DNA of 64,000 nucleotides from Sanghuangporus weigelae (Eukaryota > Basidiomycota > Agaricomycetes > Hymenochaetales > Hymenochaetaceae): NCBI GenBank assembly GCA_033182465.1, contig CP137319.1:310001-374000 (forward strand), given 5' to 3'. Below the pieces are notes generated by a model. That model worked only from the letters and a program-made list of their open reading frames with translations, was not told the origin of the DNA and made no database searches. Shown here in pieces: positions 12,047 through 25,444 of this stretch; position 1 is the first letter of the stretch, and every line of letters begins with the position of its first letter. A program made the translations under genes and the position numbers.

Positions 12047-15000
12047 AGCCCGAATTTGCCAGACCTTACGGACCCGGATAACGTACCACTTCAGGGCGAC
12101 AACCCAAAGGCCCCGGGAGCTGTTATGCCCTCTCGAGGAGACCGCCGGGCCCCGACTTTCAGCCCAGTTAACAAACCCGCTTCAGTTGTCAGATTTTTCA
12201 ATGACATCAAACACTACGGAGTAAACACCGGACTTAATGACAGACAGATGATCACGTGGGCCCAATTCTACGCCCCTTCCGACGACGAACTCCTATGGCA
12301 GCAACTAAAGACCGCTCGGGGAAGAGAATTTGACGCGTTCCGACGAGAAGTATACACATACTACCCAACGGCGTTCAGGAGATATACGATCGCCGATTTA
12401 ATAAAACTCACTAAAGACTACGCCGGCGACTGATACTGGACGTCGGCCACCTTAGGAAACTACTACAGGGACTTTCTCCAAATCTCCGGCTACTTAGTTT
12501 CGAGCGAATACATTTCGAAACTAGACCAGAAGCGATACTTCCAAGATGGAATCCCTATGGCACTCAACAATAGACTTGAACACGCGCTGCAATTTGTAGA
12601 TTATACGCACCCACCCAGAGTTCCCTGGGATCTCACAGTTGTCATCCGAGAAATCAAACGAATCATTTCTGGAGGCGCATATACACCATATGAACCACCA
12701 TACGAACACGTCCACACGTCACCAAGCCTTTCGCACGTCGAACGCGATTTTTACCAAGCCCCAACGACATACAGGGCGTCTTATGACCCATACAACTCAA
12801 GGTACCATCGGCCTGAAGAGAACTCATACCCCGATCCACCCCGGCCCACTCCGAAACAGGAAGATGTCCTGTCACTCCTCATCCAGGAAATCCAAGAACT
12901 ACGTGAAGATCGGACACGGCAAGAAACAGCACGGCCCCCAGCGCAGAAACCGCCTGTATTTGAGTGCACAATGTGTGGAGCAAACGGACACAGGTTCCGG
13001 AACTGCCCCAAACATGATAAACTAATCAGTAAACGCGTCTTCACGACCGACGAACGAGGTTTCATTGTTTTGGCAAATGGTGACAGGTTCCCAAGGGACC
13101 CGCCAGGGTTGACATTAATTGAAAGAGCAAACCGATACTACAAGGCCAACCCTGATCAGCTACCACCTGGCATAACTTTACCTTTGAACCTCACCCGAGA
13201 CATTCCCCCTCATCAATCGGCTAATGTCTATGAAGCCGTATTTCCACCGTACGATCCATACTATGACGACCCGGAGAACGCTGTAGGTTGGCGGTGTTGT
13301 ATCTGAAGGTGCTACAGATGTCCATCCTGCTAAGGGTGCTGAATGTATGAAGGAACCTCCAAAAATGGGATGCCGACGCTATCAGACTCTCAAAGACCTA
13401 CTACCCGGCAGGTGCCAGGAACCGTCGGAGACGTAATGGATGGGTCTAAGGATGCCGCTGGATAAAGGAAATAGGATAACAGGGCCGCCGCTCAAAAGGG
13501 GGGATCACAAGAGGCTGCCGACGTGGTATAAACTCAGCCACAGGAAGAAGCGTATAAGATGAATATAAAGGATAAAATGGAGTGAGTGGCTGGAGAAGGC
13601 GCCGCTGGGTCGTCTGATAGGATGCCTGGGTCGTCGGATGGCCGCCGACGTCGAATAGAGGGGTGCCGGACTGAGGGGGAGGCCGCAGGAATCTGCCGAA
13701 GTAGCGTAAACGCGATAGATGAAAGGAAAAGACCGTATAAGATCAATATATGGGATAAACTGGAGTGAAAGGCTGGAAAGGACGCCGAAGGGGAGTCTGA
13801 TGAGAAGCCTGGGTCGCTGAAGGGTCGCCGACATCAAATAGAGGGGCGCCGGACAGGTATAAAGTGTGGGGAGGAGGCTCAGGGTTAAATCCCAAGCCCT
13901 ACTCACTCACTGAACGTCAGAGCGGCAGAGGCGTACCGGAGGCGGCGAAGGCAAGTAGAATGTGGAGTCAAACAAGAGGAGGTGTCAAGGATAGTATATA
14001 GTCAAGGGGGAGGCTCAGTACATGAGGGGAGACTCAGAGTGAGGGATATCTCGAACTCTGGCGCTCGGTCTGGTACATGCTCTTGGAATCCTTGCTAGGC
14101 TTGGAATCCTGTCGTCTACTAGTGAATACATGCTCTATATATACTCTACTGCTGTCGCCGACACGTCCTACTGTCTGACAACACCTCCTGAGTCATCTGG
14201 GTCGCCAAGGGCCGCTGCCGGAGCACCCAGGTGAAATCTGAGAGCGGCAACGTGAGGGGGGCATCCAATCGCATGAAATATCAAGTATCTGCAATAACAC
14301 GGGCGCCGGCGGAGTTGGGCTTGGCGGCGCGAGTCGATGGCTTGGCACGCCGATGTACTACATGCCTACCTTCCATACATGGTCTAATGGGGGCCACCGC
14401 GTCAGGGGGAAGTCGGGAAACATCGGAACCGATGATCGGAGGCTGATATCGCGTATATGAGACAAAGGGTGCATCAGCCGATGTCCCTGAGGTGTCCAAT
14501 GCATCGGCGGCACTCAATACAGAGTGTGGGCGATCCATAGTGACTAATATGAGTGGCCGGAGCGGCAGTGCTGTGGGGGACTGCCGGACTGGTGGCAGAT
14601 ACGTCATAATGAGGCATGTAAGCACATATGACAATATATAGCTCCCTAGACAATGGGGGACTGCTTGGTAAGCTGTAGGAGGCGTCGGCGAGGGTACCTG
14701 AGGATATCTAAGTGTCCGCCGCATCGATCGGCGCCATAGGGGGCCGACTCGGAGGCGTCCAGAGTCGCCACACGGCTGTACGTATGGTAAATCGTAAGAT
14801 CAGCGGCATGTAGTCACTGAGGGATGTGTCCTATAGTGCCTGGTGCTGGGTAGGAGCTGTCGGCGGACCTGTCTGAGTGTCGGAGAGCCATCGGCGGATC
14901 GATCTGGGCCATAGGAGGGCGTCGCAGTACAGTACGTGTGCTGGAATCAATGGATACGTGCTCAAATGATGTCCCGAGTGCAATAGGAGTGTGCCCTCAC

Positions 15001-15640
15001 ACTCTCAGGTGTCGGCAGTGCTGGGATATGGTATCTGCAGTAAGAGGGAGCCATAGTATGAGTGTACTGGCACAGGAGGGGCCAGTGCGCTACAACGCTC
15101 TCCCTACCGCTACCCTTGCATATGCGGACGCATCCAATACAAGCCCATCCAGATCCAACTCTCCCGCCAACTCACCGGATGAGACGGAAGCGGCCTTCGC
15201 AATAACCAGATCCGGAGCGCAACAGCAAAAGCCGAGGCCAACAAACCCCCCCCCCCCCCGGCTGAGACCTGTCGTCGAAATCCCCCCGGTCCCACAAGCT
15301 CGGAATCAGGAATCGACAAGCGATGACTCCGACAAAGAGAACCACCCACCAACATGCGCCGCGAAAGAGAAAAATATAGAGGAACCCATTGTCGAAGAAA
15401 CCGAGCAAGCTCTTGCACGAAACAGCTCATCAATGACCGACACCCAACAACGAACGAGGACCCCTCCTGTAGCTTCAGGGTCAAAGACGGTAAGGTTCGC
15501 TATAAGCAACCGGGAACCCGACGATCAACGACTGAAGCAAGCACAGACCACCATTCCTCAGACGCGTCCAGCATCGGCAGCAGCCCCGGCACCAAATAGC
15601 AGCAACGTCCTAGTCGAGAAGGCGGTCCAGTGACCCCAGT
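12047..15640 (+). pseudogene. gag region of the B-type Gypsy element (interrupted by an A LTR)
   Basis: Two coding stretches (about 12047-13281 and 15099-15640) separated by the A LTR at 13282-15094. The first has a capsid-like helical part, then a CCHC zinc knuckle, CTMCGANGHRFRNC (C-X2-C-X4-H-X4-C, near 12970), which binds RNA in Gag proteins. The second is a Pro/Ser-rich, charged linker towards protease. Role in life: particle formation and RNA packaging. Dead as it stands. Confidence 0.7.
13282..15094 (-). mobile_element. Solo LTR, family A, target ACGC
   Basis: 1813 bp, in reverse: TGTAGGTTGGCGG on the left and GTGCGCTACA on the right, flanked by ACGC at 13278-13281 and 15095-15098. It has the same promoter-like box (near 14133) and internal ~130 bp repeats as the other A copies. 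It lies in the gag region. Near-identity with the copies at 18028 and 21061 argues for recent insertion. Confidence 0.9.
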
Positions 15641-18027
15641 ACAAACAGATCGTTCCGGCAGCGGACCCTGAAGCAGTCAAAAACGTCTTCGCAAAGATCA
15701 TGGATGCCGAAGTCACCGTAATGGTCAAGCAGTTGATGGCAGCATCACCCGAGCTGCGCAAAAAGAATAGAGACTTCATAACCGGCAAACGCGAACCAAC
15801 CGACAAGAAATCGGAACAATAATGTACTCCGCGACCAAGGACTCGGCAAATCCGGGAGGAGCAAATATCGAAACAATTGCACCAGCCAATGTCCGGCTCC
15901 GAATGATTGCAGTCTGGATCAATGGCTCGATCCCAGCCTGAGGACTGCTAGACACTGGCGCCTCATTCATAGCCCTGTCCTGAAACGTATGGAGGAAGAT
16001 TGGTAGTCCAACGCTCACCGACCAAGCCATCACAGCAGAAACCGCCGACGGAAACATTTTCTGATCGCTCAGCCTCATCCCAAGGCTTCGGCTCTCAATG
16101 GACGGTTTTACAGTACTCGTCCAAGCGCAAGTCATGCACCCAGCACCATTTGACTTGCTCTTAGGAAGACCATTCTTCACGCATACAAAGGCGCACTTAG
16201 TTGAGGAAGACGACGAAGACCAAACAGTTTATCTTACTGACCCAGACTGAGGTACAATTGTTGCCGTACCAACACAGGAAAGATTTCCACCAAAACCATC
16301 GACCTTCGTACTAGAAGGGTGAGACGGATCAATCGCCTCCAAAGTCCAGAAGCCGACGATCCAGATAAACTTTGATTGCTGATCAATCGAAGTCGAGACA
16401 ACAAACATGCCGAGCATTGGCCCGAAAAAGAAAATGTCTCTCCGACACCCATTCTTTGCCAGTTTCCGAATTCCCTCGATATTTGACAATGAATCGCTCT
16501 TCCCGAGACTATACGACAAAGGGAAAATCTGTGCGACTGGCACCCAATCTTTAAGTACAAAAAGGACGCAGATAGGATAAAGCCAATCCCGACGACGCTA
16601 CCAGAGGACTTCTGGATCATCCGCAACAAACACCCGGACCCACTGAAAGGCATGCCTATTCTCCCTACGATCCCTCCGCCCTTCGATCCCGGCATCAGGT
16701 TCACTCAGGAACGGAAAGACGCACTTGATATTGATCCCATTGGCTTCCTTACCACCGACGAGAAAGACCTCGGATACTGGCTGATCCGCGCTCAGGAAAA
16801 AGCATTTGCCTGGGACGAATCCGAAAAAGGGTCCCTCGATTATGACTACTTCGCCCCGGTCCTTATTCCAACTGTGGAGCACGTGCCATGGGCACTAAAG
16901 AACATACCCATTCCTCCCGGAATTTTCAAGGAAGTCGTCGGCATCATCAAAGAAAAGATTACATCTGGCATTTATGAACCCTCGAACTCGTCGTATCGCT
17001 CCCGATGGTTTTGTGTCCTCAAGAAAGACAAGAAATCACTCCAGCTCATCCACAACCTCCAGCCACTAAATGGCGTCTCAACCCGCGACCCATCAGTCCC
17101 ATATCCGACAGAACACATCGCCGAGTCTTTTGGTGCCCAGTCATGTTATACCACTCTCGATCTATTCGTCGCGTTCAACCAATGGAAACTAGATGTTCGG
17201 TCCCGGACCTTACCACATTCCAGACACCTCTCAGAGCGTTTCGGTTAACTTCAATCCCTATGGGGTATACGAACTCTCAACAGATCATGCACGCCGACAT
17301 AACATTCATGCTGAAAGACAAAATTCCCAACGTCACATTCCCATATGTTGACGACGTTCCAGTCAAAGGACCGCTTACGCGGTATGAGCTGCCTGAGGGT
17401 TCCTATGAAACAATCCCCGAGAACCCAAACATCCGCCGGTTCATATGGGAACACTTCAATGATGTAAACCACATCCTGCAACGACTCAAATCTTATGGAG
17501 CAACGGCATCCGGAAAGAAAGTGGTCCTCGGCGCTCCCGAAGCAGTCGTCCTCGGACATACCTGTAACTACTCCGGAAGAATACCCGACACCGAACGAGT
17601 CAGGCTCCTACGTGACTGGCCATATTTAGAAGATGTTCATCAGACCCGAGCATTCCTCGGAACAGCCGGTGTACTCCGCCACTTTATTGCAGACTTCGCC
17701 CGCATTGCGGCCCCACTCACAAGACTTCTCCGAAAAGATGTCCCATTCGACTTCAATGAAGAAGCACAAGCAGCCATGGAAAACTTGAAAGAAGCCATAG
17801 CAAACTCCGGCGCCATTTGGCCCATCGACTACGAATCCGACCGACCAGTCTACTTATGTGTCAACTCATCGAAGATTGGATATGGAGCAGTTATCCTACA
17901 AGAAGACTAGAACGGCCTCCGTTACCCCTGCCAGTTCATGTCCGGAACCTGGAACGACCGGGAACGAAACTACTCGCAACCCAAAATAGAACTTTTCGGC
18001 CTGTTCCGAGCACTATACGAAGCACGC
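15641..18027 (+). pseudogene. Protease, reverse transcriptase and start of RNase H of the B-type element
   Basis: The aspartic protease is marked by LLDTGASFIALS at about 15944-15980. RT follows: the stretch VPWALKNIPIPPGIFKEV is the typical Gypsy lead-in (about 16880), LDLFVAFNQWKLDV is the domain with the first catalytic Asp (about 17155), and FPYVDDVPV carries the YVDD catalytic motif (about 17340). The connection/RNase H part begins with FLGTAGVLRHFIADFARIA (about 17650) and continues to IGYGAVILQED (17910). The A LTR at 18028 interrupts RNase H. Broken fossil. Confidence 0.8.
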
Positions 18028-19781
18028 TGTAGCGCACTGGCCCCTCCTGTGCCAGTACACTCATACTATGGCTCCCCCTATACTGCAGATACCATATCCC
18101 AGCGCCGCCGACACCTCAGAGTGTGAGGGCATACTCCTACTGCACTCGAGACACCATTTGAGCACGTTTCCACTGATTCCAGTACACGTACTGTACTGCG
18201 GCGCCCTCCTATGACCCAGATCGATCCGCCGATGGCTCTCCGACACTCAGACAGGTCCGCCGACAGCTCCTACCCAGCACCAGGCACTATAGGACAGACC
18301 CTCCAATGATTACATGCCGCCGATCTTACGATTTACTATACGTACAGCCTTGCGGCGACTCTGGACACCTCTGAGTCAGCCCCCCATGGCGCCGATCGAT
18401 GCAGCGGACACTCAGACATCCTCAGGTACCTTCGCCGACACCTCCTACAGCTTATCAAGCAGTCCCCCATTGTCTAGGGAGCTATATATTGTCATATGTG
18501 CTTACATGCCTCATTACGACATATCTGCCACCAGTCCGGCAGTCCCCCACAGCACTGCCGCTCTGGCCACTCATATTAGTCACTAGGGATCGCCCACACT
18601 CTGTATTGAGTGCCGCCGATGCATCGGACACCTCAGGGACATCGGCTGATGCCCCCTTTGTCTCATATACGCGATATCAGCCTCCGATCATCGGTTCCGA
18701 TGTTTCCCGACTTCCCCCTGACGCGGCGGCCCCCATTAGACCATGTATGGAAGGTAGGCATGTGGTACATCGGCGTGCCAAGCCACCGACTCGCGCCGCC
18801 AAGCCCAACTCCGCTGGCGCCGTATTATTGCAGATACTCGATATTCCATGCTATTGGACGCCCCCCTCACGTTGCCGCTCTCAGATTTCACCTGGGCGCT
18901 CCGGCAGCGGCCCTTGGCGACCCAGATGACTCAGGAGATGTTGTCAGACAGTAGGATGTGTCGGCGACAGCAGTAGAGTATATATAGAGCTTATACTAGC
19001 TTGTAGACGAAAGGATTCCAAGCCTAGCGAGGGTTCCAAGAGCATGTACCAGACCGAGCGCCAGAGTTCGAGATATCCCTCACTCTGAGTCTCCCCTCAT
19101 GTACTGAGCCTCCCCCTTGACTATATACTATCCTTGACATCTCCTCTTGTTTGACTCCACATTCTACTTGCCTTCGCCGCCTCCGGTACGCCTCTGCCGC
19201 TCTGACGTTCAGTGATCCGGCGCCCCTCTATTCGACGTCGGCGACCCAGGCTTCTCATCAGACTCCCCTTCAGCGTCCTTTCCAGCCTTTCACTCCAGTT
19301 TATCCCATATATTGATCTTATACGGTCTTTTCCTTTCATCTATCGCGTTTACGCTACTGCGGCGGATTCCTGCGGCCTCCCCCTCAGTCCGGCACCCCTC
19401 TATTCGACGTCGGCGGCCATCCGACGACCCAGGCATCCTATCAGACGACCCAGCGGCGCCTTCTCCAGCCACTCACTCCATTTTATCCTTTATATTCATC
19501 TTATACACTTCATACCTTCCTGTGGCCGAGTTTATATCACGTCGGCAGCCTCTTGTGATCCCCCCTTTTGAGCGGCGGCCCTGTTATCCTATTCCCTCTA
19601 TCCAGCGGCATCCTTAGACCCATCCATTACGTCTCCGACGGTTCCTGGCACCTGCCGGGTAGTAGGTCTTTGAGAGTCTGATAGCGTCGGCATCCCATTT
19701 TTGGAGGTTCCTTCATACATTCAGCACCCTTAGTAGGACGGACATCTGTAGCACCTTCAGATACGACACCGCCGACCGACA
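18028..19781 (+). mobile_element. Solo LTR, family A, target ACGC
   Basis: 1754 bp, TGTAGCGCACTGG...CCGACCGACA, flanked by ACGC at 18024-18027 and 19782-19785. Promoter-like TATATATAGAGC near 18978. It lies within the RNase H coding part of the B-type element. Confidence 0.92.
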
Positions 19782-21060
19782 ACGCATATACCTAATCGGA
19801 CTCAACAACCTGTTCATAGAAGTCGACACAAAGTACATTAAAGGCATGATCAACAATCCGGACCTTCAGCCGAACGCAACAATAAACCGGTGGATAGCCG
19901 GTATACTCTTATTCTCATTTACCCTCATCCACGTCCCGGCATCCAAGCACACCGCCCCCGACGGCCTCAGCCGACGAAACCCACAGCCTGACGATCCCCC
20001 GAGAGACGAAGGATACGAAGATTGGATCGACCAACAATATGCATTCTGCCTAGCCCAGGTAGATACTAGCGACGATGAATCTACCACCGCCTCAAGTAAC
20101 CCCAACTCGGACATTGAAGCCGAACCGACACGATTCATTCCCTGCTCAGAAAAAGCAACCGAGGCTGACCAGTTCCTCCGCACAATCTCGGGCTTCCTAC
20201 AAGAACCAAAACGTCCACCGGCCTAGGACGAGCAGCAATTCCGTCAATTCGTCTCCCGGGCCACCCGATTTTTCAACATAGACGGACAACTCATGCGTAA
20301 AAATCCCAACGGTCCACCACAGCTTGTACTTCCCCCAGAAAGACGGTATGCCGTACTATAAACCGCTCACGACGAGCTCGGACATAAAGGATTCTTTACT
20401 GTCCGAGCCCGCGTACTCGACCGATTCTGGTGGCCAATGCTAAACAGCGACATCCACTGGTATATCAAATCCTGTCATGAATGCCAAGTACAACAATTTG
20501 CAAAAATTAAGATCCCGCCAACACTACCTACCCCGGCTCCACTCTTCGGACGCATACACGTTGATGTAATGCTCCTGCCACGATCCGGACCATACCGTTA
20601 CATTGTACAAGCCCGAGACTCGTTATCAGCATACCCGGAATTCCGGCTCCTCACAAACGACAACTCCCAGGCCATTGCAAAGTTCATTTTCCAGGACATC
20701 ATCTGCCGATGGGGCTCTGTCCACGAAATCATTACTGACAACGGTGCATCCTTTGCAAAGGATCTTCCCCCACTACTCGCTAAGTACAACGTCCACCATA
20801 TCCAAATTTCTCCATACAACTCCCGTGCAAATAGGATTGTTGAACGACGGCACCTCGACCTCCGAGAAGTACTCATGAAACTCTCCGGCAATCGACCCGA
20901 GAAATGGTCCAATCACGCATACCACGCAATTTGGGCCAAACACATCTCCATCCAACGCTCTACAGGATACAGCCCATATTACATCGTACATGGAGTAGAG
21001 CCGACACTCCCTTTCGATCTCGCCGAACAAACATATATCTCCCCAGCCTTCACCTCCCGC
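19782..21060 (+). pseudogene. End of RNase H and integrase core of the B-type element
   Basis: RNase H/tether end: FSFTLIHVPASKHTAPDGLSR, shown here in part as HVPASKHTAPDGLSR (about 19930), the canonical Gypsy end of RNase H. An acidic spacer follows. Integrase begins with the zinc-binding H2C2 module (H...GHKGFFTV, then CHECQ, about 20370-20495). The catalytic core has HVDVMLLP (first Asp), IITDNGASF (second Asp) and NRIVERRH (Glu) at about 20560-20850. The insert at 21061 separates the core from the C-terminal domain. Broken fossil. Confidence 0.8.
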
Positions 21061-22878
21061 TGTAGCGCACTGGCCCCTCCTGTGCCAGTACACTCATACT
21101 ATGGCTCCCTCTTACTGCAGATACCATATCCCAGCACTGCCGACACCTGAGAGTGTGAGGGCACACTCCTATTGCACTCGGGACATCATTTGAGCACGTA
21201 TCCATTGATTCCAGTACACGTACTGTACTGCGGCGCCCTCCTATGGCCCAGATCGATCCGCCGATGGCTCTCCGACACTCAGACAGGTCCGCCGACAGCT
21301 CCTACCCAGCACCAGGCACTATAGGACACATCCCTCAGTGACTACATGCCGCTGATCTTACGATTTACCATACGTACAGCCGTGTGGCGACTCTGGACGC
21401 CTCCGAGTCGGCCCCCTATGGCGCCGATCGATGTGGCGGACACTTAGATATCCTCAGGTACCCTCGCCGACGCCTCCTACAGCTTACCAAGCAGTCCCCC
21501 ATTGTCTAGGGAGCTATATATTGTCATATGTGCTTACATGCCTCATTATGACGTATCTGCCACCAGTCCGGCAGTCCCCCACAGCACTGCCGCTCCGGCC
21601 ACTCATATTAGTCACTATGGATCGCCCACACTCTGTATTGAGTGCCGCCGATGCATCGGACACCTCAGGGACATCAGCTGATGCACCCTTTGTCTCATAT
21701 ACGCGATATCAGCCTCCGATCATCGGTTCCGATGTTTCCCGACTTCCCCCTGACGCGGCGGCCCCCATTAGACCATGTATGGAAGGTAGGCATGTAGTAC
21801 ATCGGCGTGCCAAGCCACCGACTCGCGCCGCCAAGCCCAACTCCGCCGGCGCCCGTGTTATTGCAGATACTCGATATTTCATGCGATTGGATGCCCCCCT
21901 CACGTTGCCGCTCTCAGATTTCACCTGGGTGCTCCGGCAGCGGCCCTTGGCGACCCAGATGACTCAGGAGGTGTTGTCAGACAGTAGGACGTGTCGGCGA
22001 CAGCAGTAGAGTATATATAGAGCATGTATTCACTAGTAGACAACAGGATTCCAAGCCTAGCAAGGATTCCAAGAGCATGTACCAGACCGAGTGCCAGAGT
22101 TCGAGATATCCCTCACTCTGAGTCTCCCCTCATGTACTGAGCCTCCCCCTTGACTATATACTATCCTTGACACCTCCTCTTGTTTGACTCCACATTCTAC
22201 TTGCCTTCGCTGCCTCTAATACGCCTCTGCCGCTCTGACATTCAGTGAGTGAGTAGGGCTCGGGATTTAACCCTGAGCCTCCTCCTCACACTTTATACCT
22301 GTCCGGCGCCCCTCTATTTGATGTCGGCGACCCTTCAGCGACCCAGGCTTCTTATCAGACTCCCCTTCGGCGTCCTTTCCAGCCTTTCACTCCAGTTTAT
22401 CCCATATATTGATCTTATACGGTCTTTTCCTCTCATCTATCGCATTTACACTACTTCGGCGGATTCCTGCGGCCTCCCCCTCAGTCCGGCACCCCTCTAT
22501 TCGACGTCGGCGGCCATCCGACGACCCAGGCATCCTATCAGACGACCCAGCGGCGCCTTCTCCAGCCACTCACTCCATTTTATCCTTTATATTTATCTTA
22601 TACGCTTCATACCTTCCTGTGGCTGAGTTTATACCACGTCGGCAGCCTCTTGTGATCCCCCCTTTTGAGCGGCGGCCCTGTTATCCTATTCCCTTTATCC
22701 AGCGGCATCCTTAGACCCATCCATTACGTCTCCGACGGTTCCTGGCACCTGCCGGGTAGTAGGTCTTTGAGAGTCTGATAGCGTCGGCATCCCATTTTTG
22801 GAGGTTCCTTCATACATTCAGCACCCTTAGCAGGACGGACATCTGTAGCACCTTCAGATACAACACCGCCGACCTACA
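21061..22878 (+). mobile_element. Solo LTR, family A, target CCGC
   Basis: 1818 bp, TGTAGCGCACTGG...CGACCTACA, flanked by CCGC at 21057-21060 and 22879-22882. This copy keeps the perfect TGTAG/CTACA end pair. Promoter-like TATATATAGAGC near 22013. Inserted in the integrase coding part. Confidence 0.92.
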
Positions 22879-23905
22879 CCGCATCTCTCACGACAAACTT
22901 ATCGCAATCCGCGCCTGGGCCCTACAAAGACAACCCGGAGACCTCAAAAAAGTTCACGAGCAAGTTCTACAGGCTCGATTTAAGTCCATTCAAGAATTTG
23001 AAAAGCGATATCAGCATACAATTGTTAGGACTCGAACATTTTCCTTTTTCTTTTCTTACGTCATCCTTTGATTTTAATATTCTTTTCCTTTTCTTTTATT
23101 TTATTTTCTTTTGTGATTACTCATCCACTCGTTAGAATGTTCTACGACGTTCTACCAGGCTCACTAATCACCCCACTCCCTCGTCATGTGATTCCTTATT
23201 AGAGTAGACCTTTCACGCGCTCGAAGCCTATATAAGTAGATAGTTTGACTCTTTCGATTCCTTGTCTTACTATTCTACTTACCTTCACTTCGACATAGGT
23301 ACCTACTCTTGTACTACTAGTTTGCTGAAATTCTACTTACCTTCACTTCGACATAGCTTGCGTCTAGCTCGGCAACTCGCGCTTAGCCTGTTGTTTGTTG
23401 TTGTGTTGGTCGCCTCGAGATCGACGTCTGTTAGTCTCGCCACCTAACAACAATCAGAGACTACAACTTTGCTCCCGGCACACTCGTACTAGTCCGCAAC
23501 TCCCAAATCGAACTCGAACTTAACCAAAAGGCAAAACCGAAATACCTGGGACCAATGGTCGTCGTTCGACACACTACTGGTGGTGCATATATCCTGGCAG
23601 AACCTTCCAGTGCAATTTCGGCCCTACGCTACACCGCCTTCAGAGTAATCCCCTACCACGCCCGGTCAACCATCATCCCGAGCGTTGAAGAATTTGTCTC
23701 TACATCCAGAGCCGAACTCGACAAACTTTCTAAACAAGAACAAGTCTCCGATGCAGCCACCAACAAAGTCGAAGATCCGGACACAATAGATGATCCTGGC
23801 CCATCCCGGTCCTTTCACTTCACAGCCTCCGACGACGATCCTGATAGCCTTTCCGATCAAAACTCAAATGGTTCTAACTCAGACATCAACATCTCCGACG
23901 AATAA
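22879..23905 (+). pseudogene. Integrase C-terminal domain of the B-type element
   Basis: After a helical stretch (RAWALQRQPGDLKKVHEQVL) comes the GPY/F-like DNA-binding module: FAPGTLVLVRNSQIE, KYLGPMVVVRHTTGGAYIL (about 23475-23610). An acidic Ser/Asp-rich tail then ends in a stop at 23903-23905. No chromodomain motif is visible, so target choice must rest on another part of the integrase. A copia-type LTR (23023-23449) splits the region. Confidence 0.7.
23023..23449 (+). mobile_element. Short solo LTR, probably Ty1/Copia type, target ACAAT
   Basis: 427 bp, TGTTAGGACTC...CACCTAACA, flanked by the 5-bp repeat ACAAT (23018-23022 and 23450-23454). The short length, TGTTAGG/CCTAACA ends and 5-bp duplication fit Copia rather than the local Gypsy LTRs. 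A TATATAAG box lies near 23229. A ~28 bp segment (TTCTACTTACCTTCACTTCG...) occurs twice, at about 23272 and 23331. Confidence 0.85.
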
Positions 23906-25444
23906 CACGGAACCCCTGCTGCGGTCCTTTCCACTTTTCTATCCACAAACCATTAACCACGCATATATCCTACACTCTTAGTAATCACATCCTGTTCATC
24001 CTTTGCCTTCCCTCTTTACTTCTCGGCCTCCGATTACACTACTACACTCACTAATCTTCACCACTCAACGCCTCTCCGCCCTCCGCTTATGTTATCCTTT
24101 ACTATCATAAATCACACACCAACTAACTAATTTTAATCACCTATAGCTGTGCTCACTGCTCGGCACTACACAATCGGCTGCGCAGCACTTAATCATCACA
24201 CCCGGACCTTAACTATGCAGCACCAGAGATATTTCGGGACCTGCACGCACGTCCCCCTACACATTGTCACAACTATAGCACCTGTGACCCCTGCAACACT
24301 GAAACCCCCGATGAACACGCTTGGCTCACCCTTCTCTCAACACTGCGCTCGTCATGGACGCTACAACATTGCGACCTTCTTCGCCAGACCTTGTCGATTT
24401 AATCCTTGACATGCTCCCCAGTCCTGAACCTAACACACCGGCACCCTAAAATCCAAACCCACTTGCTCAGCAAGCGCCCGAGCACCCGTCGGATGTCTCC
24501 CACACGCTCGAGCTCCTGAACCCGGCCCACGCTCTGACCATTCTCACACCGTTCGGCAGCCTCATCGAGCCCCTCCCGCACTCATACTTGGTGCCGGCGA
24601 CCTTACCACCCCTTCTCTTGCCACCACTCAATGCGTGGACGGCCTCCGAACCTGCGCCGATCCATACCTTTGTCTCCATCGCAGCTCGGCTCACAAACCC
24701 TGTCCCACCAGTCCCCGTATTTACCACTCTCCTCGTTATGTGGGCCGCTCCGGACATCCAAGAGTGCCTTGCAGCCCACGCACCCATCCAAACCATGTGT
24801 TGGCGTCAATTTTGCGACCTCATTGGCTCCCTCTTAGCCAACCGCCTCGGTCCTCTCCCGGTCTTTCACCTTCTCACTCCTTTCTCCGCCATCCTCTTGC
24901 GCCTTCCAGACAACGTCGCCTTCACCCTCCTCCGACGGTTTGAAATTTTAGTACAGGCCACCACCTCCACCACCATCCCGCAAATCCTCATGCTCGCCGC
25001 CATACTCAATCACCTTCCTTCTAGTATGTTTTATGCAAAAATTGTTATGCCTCCTTCCCCCTACTATAGATTTTATTTCTTGTGTGATGATATATGCACA
25101 TTTGTAATCACCCGATATGTCCCTCTATGCTCTATTCTGTCCCACAGCAAAAATTATATGTTCTTTTAAAAATCTTATACTCCCCATTCTAATATTTTTG
25201 ATCTATGCCTTCCAATTTTCACCCCTCCTATGTCCTATTCCTTCACCCCACACACTTTCACTCCATCCCCTTCTCCTATTCTCACAATCCCCCATCTCGA
25301 CCTGAAACCTCGGTCTCCAACCCCGGACCTACGAAAGTTTACACCTCCCGACGATTATCCAGGCCCTCGACGACCCCCCGGCACACCCGGCTGCAGACGA
25401 CCTTGACTGACCGCAACCAACTCAAAAATACCCCTGCCGGGAGA
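23906..25444 (+). pseudogene. 3' region of the B-type element with accessory reading frame (core 24588-25050)
   Basis: After pol there is ~480 bp without a clear gene. Then comes a Pro/Leu-rich coding stretch with FTTLLVMWAAPDIQECLA and WRQFCDLIGSLLA (about 24715-24840), followed by LLRRFEILVQA. It resembles the frame at 3985-4830 of the D-type element in order and spacing. It is in sense to pol and precedes the 3' LTR. 25050-25444 is AT-rich then Pro/Thr-rich and ends in GGGAGA just before the LTR, a short polypurine-like tract. The protein family is unknown to me. Confidence 0.5.

Noticed and set aside
23455-23905. Chromodomain behind the integrase
   Set aside because: Only the GPY/F-like module and an acidic tail are seen; no aromatic cage or chromodomain pattern.
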